This document shows positions 32,499 to 41,072 of a stretch of DNA of 48,247 nucleotides, in pieces. The notes under the pieces are model-generated. The model searched no databases and had not been told where the DNA came from. It was given only the letters and a program-made list of their open reading frames with translations. The first letter of the stretch is position 1; the number at the start of each line of letters is the position of its first letter. The stretch is from positions 1 through 48,247 of the forward strand of contig CANNLO010000002.1 of NCBI GenBank assembly GCA_947505055.1, in the 5' to 3' direction. The stretch is from Methylococcaceae bacterium. Lineage in GTDB: Bacteria > Pseudomonadota > Gammaproteobacteria > Methylococcales > Methylomonadaceae. Position numbers and translations under genes: made by a program.

Positions 32499-33485
32499 GT
32501 GAAAATTCTGATTTTTGAATATATCACCGGTGGCGGTTTTAACAGGCAAGTTTTACCCGATTCGCTGAGTAGTGAAGGCCGATTGATGTTAGGAGCGTTG
32601 CTTGATAATCTTACCCGATTAGAAAATATTGAACTGACAGTCATGCTCGACTGGCGTTTAAGCGATTTAATCAGCAACAATTTGATCAATACCGTTATCA
32701 TCAGCTCAGAGCAGGATAGCAGTGAAGAGTTTCAGCGCCTGGCAAATCAGGCCGATATTATCTGGCCAATAGCTCCGGAATTCGACGGTATTTTACAACA
32801 GCTATGTGAAACGGCATTTGCACTGGGAAAGATTGTATTAAGTTCATCAGTAGAAACAATCACCATTGCCGGAAACAAATTCAAAACGTATGAATTGCTT
32901 AGTCAAAATCATATTACTACTGTACCAACAAAAATATTCAATCCTCTGGTAACCGTTGAGTCGGACGCAGAATGGATCATAAAACCCATAGACGGGGTAG
33001 GTTGTGTTGACAGTTATATAATTACGAAGCCACAAGATCTTAATAAGATCATCTCATATAAAAAAGAATATATCATACAACCCCATCTTTATGGAGCTAA
33101 AACCAGTTTGTCCTGTTTGTTTAAACAAGGTCGCGGCTGGTTGGTTTGTGCAAATTTACAGAATTTTGATATTATTAATAATCAATATCACTTAGCAGAA
33201 ATTGTAGTTAACCATCATCCAGATCCAGGTCATTATCAACCCTTGATAGATCATATTGCACTTACATTACCCGAATTATGGGGTTACGCAGGCATTGATT
33301 TAATAGAAACCACCGAGCAAACCTGGGTGCTTGAAATTAATCCCAGACTCACCACTTCATTTGTCGGCATTTACGATGCTTTAGGGATTAACATTTCCGA
33401 AACCGTTTTACAATTGCTTGATGGCGATCCGATACTGAAACCTCTATTTAAAAAAACCATTTCTATACAAACACATGCAAGTTAA
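32499..33485 (+). CDS. ATP-grasp ligase, MfnD-like (orf22-like)
   Basis: A 328-residue ATP-grasp protein. It begins KILIFEYITGGGFNRQVLP, characteristic of the archaeal tyramine-glutamate ligase MfnD group, and continues with AEWIIKPIDGVGCVDSYII (nucleotide binding, about 150-170) and WVLEINPRLTTSFVGIYDALG (metal binding, about 268-288). MfnD joins glutamate to tyramine in methanofuran synthesis, and methylotrophs use a methanofuran-like cofactor with their formyltransferase/hydrolase complex, so that role is likely here. The start is GTG 32499. The 3' end overlaps the MfnF-like gene by 11 bases. Confidence 0.82.
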   Translation: MKILIFEYITGGGFNRQVLPDSLSSEGRLMLGALLDNLTRLENIELTVMLDWRLSDLISNNLINTVIISSEQDSSEEFQRLANQADIIWPIAPEFDGILQQLCETAFALGKIVLSSSVETITIAGNKFKTYELLSQNHITTVPTKIFNPLVTVESDAEWIIKPIDGVGCVDSYIITKPQDLNKIISYKKEYIIQPHLYGAKTSLSCLFKQGRGWLVCANLQNFDIINNQYHLAEIVVNHHPDPGHYQPLIDHIALTLPELWGYAGIDLIETTEQTWVLEINPRLTTSFVGIYDALGINISETVLQLLDGDPILKPLFKKTISIQTHAS

Positions 33486-34521
33486 TACTATAGGTTGGGA
33501 TGTAGGTGGAGCTCACTTAAAAGCAGTTGTAATTAATAACGACGGTAAAATAATTGCAGTTTATCAACAACCTTGTCCTTTGTGGAAAGGTCTGGACCAA
33601 CTGCAAAATGCTGTAAATACTATATTAATGGCTTTACCAGACCAAAATTATCGTCATGCGATTACCATGACTGGAGAACTGGTTGATTTATTTGATAATC
33701 GGGAGGAGGGCGTTAAACAGATCATTCAAACCATGATTGACTTGTTATCAGCATCAAAAATTTATATTTTCGCAGGCTTAACTGGCTTGCTTGAACCCTC
33801 ACAAATTGAAACAAATCATTATCCTTTAATCGCTTCAGCAAATTGGTTGGCTAGCGCCATGTTTACAGCTAAAAAGTTGGGTTGCGGGCTTTTTGTTGAT
33901 TGCGGCAGCACTACCACCGATATACTTCTTTTAAATGACGGACAAGTGGAAGCTAAAGGCTATACCGATTATGAGCGCTTAGTTTCTGAAGAGTTAATTT
34001 ACACAGGGGTTATTAGAACGGCAGTCATGGCCGTTACACAGACATCAATAGATCAGGGTAAAAAGATCGGGTTGATGGCCGAATATTTTGCGACGATGGC
34101 GGATGTTTATCGCGTTACCGGAGAACTTAATGAGCTTCACGATCAAACCGATACAGCCGATGGCGCAGAAAAATCAATACTCGCCAGTGCAAGAAGGCTT
34201 TCTAGAATGATCGGTTGTGATTTTTATGCTGAAGAATTAATGCGTTGGCAGTATTTTGCAGAAAATATCCGTGCTCAGCAAATACAGCAAATACAAAGAG
34301 GCTGTGAGATTCAATTAGCCAGACAGCACTCGCCAGAGGTTGCTCAGTTGCCTCTAATTGGCGCCGGTGTAGGGCGATTTCTTGTCAAAGGGATCGCAAT
34401 GAATTTAGGTCATCCGTATATGGATTTTTCTGATTTATTACCAGTCACTTCGCAGGAAATGACTATGGCTCCAGCCGATTGTGCACCTGCCGCAGCATTG
34501 GCATATTTAGCGTTATATTAA
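33475..34521 (+). CDS. MfnF-like protein (orf19-like), hydantoinase/kinase fold
   Basis: A 348-residue protein with an actin-like ATPase fold. The N-terminal phosphate motif is TIGWDVGGAHLKAVVIN and the second is LGCGLFVDCGSTTTDILLL (about 138-156). C-terminal LPLIGAGVGRFLVKGIAM (about 295-312) completes the fold. The closest described relatives are archaeal MfnF, which couples the tyramine-glutamate and furan phosphate parts of methanofuran, and orf19 of methylotrophs. It overlaps the MfnD-like gene, so both probably act in one pathway. Other expected genes (the MfnB/orf9-like and MfnE/orf21-like ones) are not in the window. The gene ends the cluster. Confidence 0.85.
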   Translation: MQVNTIGWDVGGAHLKAVVINNDGKIIAVYQQPCPLWKGLDQLQNAVNTILMALPDQNYRHAITMTGELVDLFDNREEGVKQIIQTMIDLLSASKIYIFAGLTGLLEPSQIETNHYPLIASANWLASAMFTAKKLGCGLFVDCGSTTTDILLLNDGQVEAKGYTDYERLVSEELIYTGVIRTAVMAVTQTSIDQGKKIGLMAEYFATMADVYRVTGELNELHDQTDTADGAEKSILASARRLSRMIGCDFYAEELMRWQYFAENIRAQQIQQIQRGCEIQLARQHSPEVAQLPLIGAGVGRFLVKGIAMNLGHPYMDFSDLLPVTSQEMTMAPADCAPAAALAYLALY

Positions 34522-34847
34522 TTTGAAATATGACTAATTATGCTTTATCAGCAAATGAATTAGGAATACAGGCTGTATGTTTATACTCGTAAGTTCATGC
34601 AAAACTTTTTTTAGCCAAATGTTGTTTGTGCCATTCGTCTAAACAAAACACATTGAGTTAGGAAGAAATGCCTGTCTTTGCCTGAGCGTATGCGGGTAGT
34701 ATCACAATATATCATTTTAATGCTTAATTTAACATAATATACATTATGCGAAGTTTTATATAGCTAATTATAAACCCTTGGACATTTTGTTAGACCTTAA
34801 TTAAATGTCATTAAAAATCATGGTTATTTCTAAGCTTTGCCGCACAA

Positions 34848-35057
34848 CTATTGACTGGGTTCAGCCGGATCTTCAGTAATTGATTTTACGACTCTTTTTG
34901 TTCCCCGACCTATAGCCTTAACTGTATCACGTGAGCCATGTCCAATATCTGTGGTAACATTTTTTGTTGTATGACCTATTGATTTGCCAGCTTCTTTGAA
35001 TTCAGAACAAGCCGGCAATAGACACAAGATTGTCAGAAATGTAAATTACTTGATCAT
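34848..35057 (-). pseudogene. entericidin-like small lipoprotein with in-frame stop
   Basis: Read from ATG at 35057 leftwards, the frame is 70 codons: M-I-K, a TAA stop, then FTFLTILCLLPACSEFKEAG and a polar tail to TAG at 34848. Apart from codon 4 (TAA) it is a textbook lipoprotein: a hydrophobic core, the lipobox LPAC and a lysine-, threonine- and glycine-rich mature peptide similar in style to entericidins. An AGGG lies about 10 bases before the ATG. Either a point mutation killed the gene, or translation begins at a weak in-frame codon (CTG/TTG) after the stop, which would leave a very short signal peptide. I favour a pseudogene. Confidence 0.6.
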
Positions 35058-35181
35058 ATCATGCTAACCCTTTAATCAATTTTAATAGATAATCTGCTTA
35101 CTAGAGAAACTCTAGCCACATAATAGTCTACTACCTTGAGTACAGGAAATAATTTCATCGGTTATTAATTTGAGATGAAGT

Positions 35182-35331
35182 TTGAACGCATTAGATGTGC
35201 CTAAAGCGGATACCCATGGTATGTATCAAATGATGACGGGGGTATTGTTGGTTGGTTTTTTCTGTACTTTCTACATTCAGGTGATCTATGAAAAACATCA
35301 TCTTAAGTATATCGAGTTAGAAGCTGCATAA
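35182..35331 (+). pseudogene. C-terminal remnant of a membrane transporter, or a 49-residue membrane peptide
   Basis: An open frame of 50 codons, starting at a weak TTG, encodes NALDVPKADTHGMYQMMTG, one hydrophobic helix (VLLVGFFCTFYIQVI) and a polar end YEKHHLKYIELEAA. This looks like the last helix and tail of a major-facilitator permease, possibly of the oxalate/formate-antiporter-like group. The rest of such a gene is missing upstream, where stops occur in this frame. It could instead be a genuine small membrane protein. I lean to a relic. Confidence 0.4.
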
Positions 35332-35348
35332 ACTATGGCTGTGGGAGT

Positions 35349-35375
35349 GTGGAGACAACCTATTGTTGTCTCCAC
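35349..35375. terminator. strong 11-bp hairpin
   Basis: GTGGAGACAAC (35349-35359) and GTTGTCTCCAC (35365-35375) are perfect complements around a 5-base loop. It lies 53 bases beyond the stop of the minus-strand glucan synthase-like gene. No long U-tract follows on either strand, so it may protect or end the transcript without being a standard intrinsic terminator. Confidence 0.55.
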
Positions 35376-35428
35376 GAAAAACTAAATAGTTTTAATTCCT
35401 TTAAATTTCATCAAACACTTGTTTAAGA

Positions 35429-38050
35429 TTATTTCTTTTTCTTTGGCTTGGATTTAACAGCCGGCTTTTCAATAATTTCTTTTGGCTTATAGTCAGGTGC
35501 AATACTGATCAAAACCGTCAATAAGGCCGCAACATAAGGAACCGCTTGTACTGACAATATCGCAATCCATAATTTGCCGCTAAAATTATCGAAATGTTCC
35601 AATGAAGCCATCATACCGATAGCCACACTTAACAATGTCAATAAAAACAATTCCTGTCTAATGGTGACCAGACCAACGAATAAAGCACTGTGTTGTTCAA
35701 ACTTTGGTGTCCGCATAAACGGCTTGCCGGAAGTAAATAAGCCTTGAATAGTACCCTTCGCGACAGTATGCGTTAGAGCCAAACCTGACAACGATGCGCC
35801 CAAGGAGTGCCAAACTGAGCAAGGAACACGCGCTTGGTATAGCCATAAGCCACGGATAATCTTAAAGCTGAATATTCCGACTGTCGGCATTAAAAATGCG
35901 TTGGCTGGAAGTTCACTGTGTATAGGATCATAGAGTAAAACCGCTGTTAACACTAAGCTGGTCATGGTAAATACCAGCGCAAGCGCATCTGATATCCATG
36001 GTAGCCAACCGGCTATAAAATAATAGCGTTGCGCAGGCGTCAACGTGGGTTTTGCTGAAGGCAAAAAACTGCGCCAATGTGCCTTTATAATTTGCATGGC
36101 CCCATAAACCCAACGGAAACGCTGCGTCATATAGCCAGACATTGTGTCGGGCATAACGCCGCGACCAAACGAGTCTTTGACATAGACCGAATCATAGCCC
36201 GCTTCATAAAGACGTAAACCCAACTCGCTGTCTTCGCAGATACACCATTCAGACCATTTACCGACTTCCAGTAAAGCCGATTTCCTGATCATGGTCATGG
36301 TGCCATGCTGAATAATGGCGTTATATTCGTTGCGTTGAACCATGCCGATATTGAAAAAACCGGCGTATTCCCAATAACAAAACGATTTAAACGCATTTTG
36401 GTCGCGGTCGCGATAGTCCTGTGGTGACTGGATAAAACCGACATTTTCATTGTCAAAATAAGGCACCATGCTGTTAAGCCAGTCAGGCGACAATATATAA
36501 TCGCTATCGATAACGGCAATAATTTCAGCATCAGGAGCGGTTTTTTCAAGTGCATGATTGATTGCACCCGCTTTGAAGCCTGGCCAGTTTTCCAGATGGA
36601 AAAATCTAAATTTTGGCCCCAAACGCTCACAATCTTCACGTACCGGTTCCCAAATAGCCGGATCTTTGGTGTTGTTGTCCATCACCAGAACTTCCAAATT
36701 TGGATAATCAACTCTGTCAAGAGCCTCTAGCGTCATACGCACCATGTCGGGTGGTTCATTATGAATCGGTAAATGTAACGATACCTTGGGGTATTTAAAT
36801 TCAGGTGAAGGTTTTAACGGCTCGAAGGTTCTGGCCGTTTTTCGATGCCAGATGACTTCAGCTATTTCCAGGCTTTCAATTAATAATATGATAGCTGCGA
36901 GTATCTGCATCAAGATCAGAATACCCCAAAAGAAAATTGTCAGATTGGTTTGGTACTGTTGAGCACCTATCGAAACAGACCAGAAAATCGTTGATACGGC
37001 AAGGTTGGCTATAAGTCCGAAAAACACCATACCCGGCAGTTTCAAGCTTCGACGGGAAATCAAAAACAAGCCCATTAAGACAACACTGAAAACAGCCGCC
37101 CCGGTTGCCCAATGCTCCCAGTTGGGCATTGCGATAACATCGCCATCCATTGGATACTTGGGTTCTCTATCGGCATTAAAAATCCCCCAATAAGCACCTG
37201 CCGAGCCTTCCAGAGACCTCTTCCAAGGCTGATCAAAGGCCTCAACGATGTAATAAGTGACTTTTTCAACATCAGCCCGATTAAGAAATTCACGCAAGAA
37301 TTTTGCCTGATTCGATACTGAGGCGGTAGCGTGCTTAAACGGTTGGCCATCTGAGGGCCAGCCAACTTCCGTGATAACAATAGGTTTGTTTGGATAGGCT
37401 TGCTGCACGTCATGGTAGCGGTCGAAGACATAATCTACAGCATCTTCCGCAGCGATTCCTTCCCAATAAGGCAAGATATGAACCGCTATAAAATCAACTT
37501 CTGCAACCAACTCGGGATGCTTAATCCAGACATCCCAAGTTTCAGATGTACTGACCGGGCGCCAGGTATTCTTTTTTACTTCGCGGATATATTCGATCAA
37601 CTGGTCAGTAGTAATTTCTGCCCGTAACAAAACTTCGTTACCCACCATAACGCGAAGAATTTTAGGATTATTCTGACGTATGACCTTAATTAATGTTTCA
37701 ATTTCCTGACGATTCTTTTCAAGGTTTCCGTCAATCCAGGCACCCACTGTGGTATTGAGATTGTATTTGGCGGCTAGCTCAGGAATCTTGTCCAAACCTT
37801 TAAGGACACTGTAAGTTCTTACCGCGTGAACTTTATTGGCCAATAAACTTAGGTCATGGTCAATATCCGCTTCACTTGGAAAGGTATCGCTAGTTTGGGT
37901 ATCCTGTTCTCGCATAGGGTCAAAAGTGACGCCCATGGTGGTTTTGGTCCAAGGTTGCAATTGCAAGGGATTGTTCACATAACTCCAGATACTGAAGTTA
38001 ATAAAGACGAGTAGAGCGAGTGCAATGACTGAAACTATCTTGGTTTTCAT
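35429..38050 (-). CDS. GH17-GT2 fusion, NdvB-like beta-glucan synthase
   Basis: An 873-residue inner-membrane protein. After an N-terminal helix (about 5-24) comes a periplasmic glycoside hydrolase family 17-like domain (about 35-305; MVGNEVLLRAEI and VITEVGWPSDGQPF supply the two catalytic-type glutamates). Several helices follow, then a family-2 glycosyltransferase domain (about 415-650) with VSLHLPIHNEPPDMV, VIDSDYILSPDWL, CEDSELGLRLYEAGYD and TQRFRWVYGAMQ, and then more helices and a lysine-rich tail. This architecture matches NdvB-type synthases of periplasmic cyclic beta-1,3(1,6)-glucans in Bradyrhizobium and Pseudomonas. The product here is inferred. It is monocistronic. Confidence 0.85.
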   Translation of the reverse strand: MKTKIVSVIALALLVFINFSIWSYVNNPLQLQPWTKTTMGVTFDPMREQDTQTSDTFPSEADIDHDLSLLANKVHAVRTYSVLKGLDKIPELAAKYNLNTTVGAWIDGNLEKNRQEIETLIKVIRQNNPKILRVMVGNEVLLRAEITTDQLIEYIREVKKNTWRPVSTSETWDVWIKHPELVAEVDFIAVHILPYWEGIAAEDAVDYVFDRYHDVQQAYPNKPIVITEVGWPSDGQPFKHATASVSNQAKFLREFLNRADVEKVTYYIVEAFDQPWKRSLEGSAGAYWGIFNADREPKYPMDGDVIAMPNWEHWATGAAVFSVVLMGLFLISRRSLKLPGMVFFGLIANLAVSTIFWSVSIGAQQYQTNLTIFFWGILILMQILAAIILLIESLEIAEVIWHRKTARTFEPLKPSPEFKYPKVSLHLPIHNEPPDMVRMTLEALDRVDYPNLEVLVMDNNTKDPAIWEPVREDCERLGPKFRFFHLENWPGFKAGAINHALEKTAPDAEIIAVIDSDYILSPDWLNSMVPYFDNENVGFIQSPQDYRDRDQNAFKSFCYWEYAGFFNIGMVQRNEYNAIIQHGTMTMIRKSALLEVGKWSEWCICEDSELGLRLYEAGYDSVYVKDSFGRGVMPDTMSGYMTQRFRWVYGAMQIIKAHWRSFLPSAKPTLTPAQRYYFIAGWLPWISDALALVFTMTSLVLTAVLLYDPIHSELPANAFLMPTVGIFSFKIIRGLWLYQARVPCSVWHSLGASLSGLALTHTVAKGTIQGLFTSGKPFMRTPKFEQHSALFVGLVTIRQELFLLTLLSVAIGMMASLEHFDNFSGKLWIAILSVQAVPYVAALLTVLISIAPDYKPKEIIEKPAVKSKPKKKK

Positions 38051-38244
38051 TTGGTTGCTCGATTATTCTGCTAGACTGGGACTAATATTAAATTAATTGG
38101 GAGAACTAAAAATCTAATGTTGATACTACAAGCCGGAACTCCTTACTTAATATCAGTTATTGAATAGATTATAAATTAGATCACTTTAAATTTTTAAATT
38201 GACCTTTTAAATATTACAGCTATTTTACAGTAGCTTATTATTGG

Positions 38245-38260
38245 AACAGCTTAGGCTGTT
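38245..38260 (-). terminator. short hairpin downstream of lpd
   Basis: AACAGC (38245-38250) and GCTGTT (38255-38260) form a 6-bp stem with a 4-base loop about 30 bases past the end of the minus-strand lpd gene. It is followed on that strand by a moderately AU-rich stretch. Candidate end of the pyruvate dehydrogenase transcript; weak. Confidence 0.35.
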
Positions 38261-38288
38261 TTAACAGTCCAAGCGTCCATTCGGCAAT

Positions 38289-39728
38289 TTAAGCTTTCTT
38301 TTTAATGTAAAGATCAGTGATTGAGCCGGTAATCATTTCTGCAGCCATAGCAAAGGTTTCAGATAGCATCGGATGTGGATGAATTGTCAAACCAATATCT
38401 TCAGCATCTGCGCCCATTTCAAGAGCCAAAACTGCTTCTGCGATTAAATCACCGGCATTGGGACCGACCATCCCTGCCCCGAGTATTCTGCCAGTCTCCT
38501 TATCGCAGAGTATTTTGGTCAGACCTTCTTTGCGTCCCAAACATAAGGAGCGCCCACTGGCTGCCCAAGGGAAAGAGGCTTTGTCGTAAGCAATACCTTG
38601 TTCTTTAGCCTGATTTTCAGTTAGTCCCATCCAGGTAACTTCAGGGTCGGTATAGGCTACAGAAGGAATGGTTAAGGCGTCAAAGCCGGCTTTATGTCCC
38701 GCAGACACTTCGCCTGCAACCTTGCCTTGGTGAGTAGATTTGTGTGCCAACATTGGGTTGCCGACGATGTCGCCTATTGCGAAAATATGCGACACGTTGG
38801 TGCGTTGCTGTTTATCAACAGCGATAAAGCCTGCTTCATCGATATTAACGCCAGCCAGTTCTGCACCAATAAGCTTTCCGTTAGGTCTACGTCCAACTGC
38901 TACCAACACGGCGTCAAACAACTCTGATTCCGGAGCGCCCTTCCCTTCCAATGATACTTTAAGTCCATCCGCTTGCGCTGCAATGTCAGTTACTTTGGTT
39001 TGTAGCCAGATGTTTTTGTATTGTTTTTTAATTCGCCGATACAGCGGAGTGACCAAATCGTTATCACAACCAGGAATGATTTGATCCATCAATTCAACCA
39101 CGCTGATTTCAGATCCCAGCGCATGATAAACTGTTGCCATCTCCAGGCCAATAATACCACCACCGACTATCAGCAGTTTTTTTGGAATTTCTTTTAACTC
39201 CAGCGCATCGGTAGAATCAAGTAAACGCGGATCATCGTTAGGGAAAACAGGAATTTTAGTAGGATGAGAACCGGCAGCAATAATCGCCTGTTCAAAATTA
39301 ATCATTTTTATACCCGCTTCAGTTTGCACCTCAAGCGTGTTAGCAGAAGCAAATTTCCCTATTCCCTGAACTAAAGTGATTTTGCGCTGTTTTACCAAAC
39401 CCGCCAAACCATCACTTAAGCTTTTGGTAATACTTTCTTTCCAACTACGAATCTTGTCAATATCAAGACTCGGCTTGCCAAAACTAAGCCCATGCTGTTC
39501 AAATTCATCAGCTTCATGAATGATTTGCGCAACATGCAGCAAAGCTTTTGACGGAATACAACCTACATTAAGACAAACACCACCAAGTGCAGGATAGCGC
39601 TCGACCAATACCACCTGTTTGCCTAAATCTGCAGCACGAAAAGCAGCGGTATATCCACCGGGGCCACCGCCCAATACAACAACCTCAGCCTGTATCATAG
39701 ATTCATTAATCGCTGGATTAGCGTCCAT
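38289..39728 (-). CDS. lpdA: dihydrolipoyl dehydrogenase (E3)
   Basis: The flavoprotein that reoxidises dihydrolipoyl groups of the pyruvate dehydrogenase complex, reducing NAD+. At 479 residues it is complete. The FAD-binding motif is VLGGGPGGYTAAFRAADLG (about 18-36). The redox disulfide is GGVCLNVGCIPSKALLH (C52, C57), the NAD-binding motif LLIVGGGIIGLEMATV, and the C-terminal catalytic pair lies in TIHPHPMLSET. It is the third gene of the minus-strand aceE-aceF-lpd operon, 24 bases after aceF. The first ten or so residues before MIQAEVVVLG are an unusual extension; an internal start at that methionine is possible. Confidence 0.97.
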   Translation of the reverse strand: MDANPAINESMIQAEVVVLGGGPGGYTAAFRAADLGKQVVLVERYPALGGVCLNVGCIPSKALLHVAQIIHEADEFEQHGLSFGKPSLDIDKIRSWKESITKSLSDGLAGLVKQRKITLVQGIGKFASANTLEVQTEAGIKMINFEQAIIAAGSHPTKIPVFPNDDPRLLDSTDALELKEIPKKLLIVGGGIIGLEMATVYHALGSEISVVELMDQIIPGCDNDLVTPLYRRIKKQYKNIWLQTKVTDIAAQADGLKVSLEGKGAPESELFDAVLVAVGRRPNGKLIGAELAGVNIDEAGFIAVDKQQRTNVSHIFAIGDIVGNPMLAHKSTHQGKVAGEVSAGHKAGFDALTIPSVAYTDPEVTWMGLTENQAKEQGIAYDKASFPWAASGRSLCLGRKEGLTKILCDKETGRILGAGMVGPNAGDLIAEAVLALEMGADAEDIGLTIHPHPMLSETFAMAAEMITGSITDLYIKKKA

Positions 39729-39752
39729 TTTATTCCCCTGATTAAACTTAAA

Positions 39753-41057
39753 TTAAAGCAACAAGCGACGAATATCGCCCAGATACTGTTTGAGGGTCGC
39801 CATAAATCGAGCTCCTTCCGCGCCATCAATGACACGATGATCGTAAGTCAGATCAAGCGGCAATATCAGGCGGGGAATAAACTCTTTGCCATTCCAGACT
39901 GGTTGCATTTTGGCTCGGGTTACCCCTAATATGGCAACTTCCGGTGCATTAACAATCGGCGTAAAAGCTGTGCCGCCGATACCGCCAAGACTGGAAATAG
40001 TAATACAGCCACCTTGCATATCAGCAGGCATCAGTTTACCCAAACGGGCTTTATTGCTTTTCTCGGCCAACTCAACAGACAATTCGTTAATGCCTTTACG
40101 ATCAACATTGCGTAATACCGGCACGACTAAACCGTTAGGTGTATCGACCGCTATTCCCATATTGAAATATTTCTTGAGTAGCAGTTTTTCGCCATCGACA
40201 GACAGTGAAGCATTAAACTGGGGAAACTGCACCATTGCAGCGGTCAGGGCCTTAATGATAAAAATTAAACCAGTGATTTTTATGTCATCCTTGGATTTTT
40301 CAGCATTCAAAGCATTGCGAAACGCTTCCATCTCAGTGATATCAACTTCATCATGATAGGTAACCATCGGCAAATTGAGCCAAACACGACTTAGATTTTT
40401 GCCGGTCAATTTTTTGATTTTGCTGAGTTGTTGTTCTTCTATCTCGCCAAATTGGGAAAAATCAACCGCAGGCATGGCCGGTATACCGGAACCACTTGGG
40501 CTTGCGCCTTCAGTCATAATCTTTTTGACAAAGTTTTTCACATCTTCTTTCAAGATACGACTTTTACGACCGCTACCTGAGGTTATTTTATTGATATCAA
40601 CACCCAGTTCACGGGCAAAAAGTCTGACCGCTGGCGTTGCGTGTGCAATTTGACCGGAAACACTGCTATTGAAAACCTCTGGCAGTGGTTCGCTTCTAGT
40701 TTCAACTTTGGAAGCGGCTGCCTGAGCTTGGGCGATCATCGGTTCCGGCACTTTTTCAACAGGTTTCGCCGCCTGTTCAATAACCGGTTCCGGTTTGGAA
40801 ACAGTAACCTCTTCGCTTTCTGTCAATACTGTCGCAATCAAGGTTCCTTCAGAAACCTTATCGCCAGGTTTGATAAATATCTCTTGTACCGTACCTGTTG
40901 CACTGGAAGGTAAATCCATGCTGGCTTTGTCGGTTTCAAGCACAGCAAGTGTTTGCTCCAGTTTAATCTGATCGCCCGGTTTAACCAAAACGTCTACTAC
41001 GTCGATATCTGCGACATTGCCAACGTCAGGAACCTTGATTTCTATTAATAAAGCCAT
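39753..41057 (-). CDS. aceF: pyruvate dehydrogenase E2, dihydrolipoyllysine acetyltransferase
   Basis: The core of the pyruvate dehydrogenase complex, transferring acetyl from lipoyl to CoA. The 434 residues hold one lipoyl domain (about 1-80, lipoylated K44 in ETDKASMDLP), an alanine/proline/glutamate-rich linker (about 80-125), a peripheral-subunit-binding domain (about 135-172, ATPAVRLFARELGVDINKI) and the catalytic acyltransferase domain with DHRVIDGAEGARF near the C-terminus. E. coli AceF carries three lipoyl domains; this one has a single domain, as in many other bacteria. It lies 15 bases downstream of aceE and 24 upstream of lpdA. Confidence 0.97.
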   Translation of the reverse strand: MALLIEIKVPDVGNVADIDVVDVLVKPGDQIKLEQTLAVLETDKASMDLPSSATGTVQEIFIKPGDKVSEGTLIATVLTESEEVTVSKPEPVIEQAAKPVEKVPEPMIAQAQAAASKVETRSEPLPEVFNSSVSGQIAHATPAVRLFARELGVDINKITSGSGRKSRILKEDVKNFVKKIMTEGASPSGSGIPAMPAVDFSQFGEIEEQQLSKIKKLTGKNLSRVWLNLPMVTYHDEVDITEMEAFRNALNAEKSKDDIKITGLIFIIKALTAAMVQFPQFNASLSVDGEKLLLKKYFNMGIAVDTPNGLVVPVLRNVDRKGINELSVELAEKSNKARLGKLMPADMQGGCITISSLGGIGGTAFTPIVNAPEVAILGVTRAKMQPVWNGKEFIPRLILPLDLTYDHRVIDGAEGARFMATLKQYLGDIRRLLL

Positions 41058-41072
41058 GTTTGTATTTATCCG

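Larger units (their letters stand above)
34522..35428. other. 900-base decayed interval between the H4MPT cluster and the glucan synthase gene
   Basis: It contains no long open frame. It holds a disrupted small lipoprotein gene (34848-35057), a short permease-tail remnant (35182-35331) and a strong hairpin (35349-35375), each listed separately. The part from 34522 to 34847 is AT-rich, and I see nothing recognisable in it. Confidence 0.7.

Noticed and set aside
39886..40653. Long plus-strand frames (up to 156 codons) opposite aceF
   Set aside because: They are antisense to a highly conserved enzyme with no recognisable domain.
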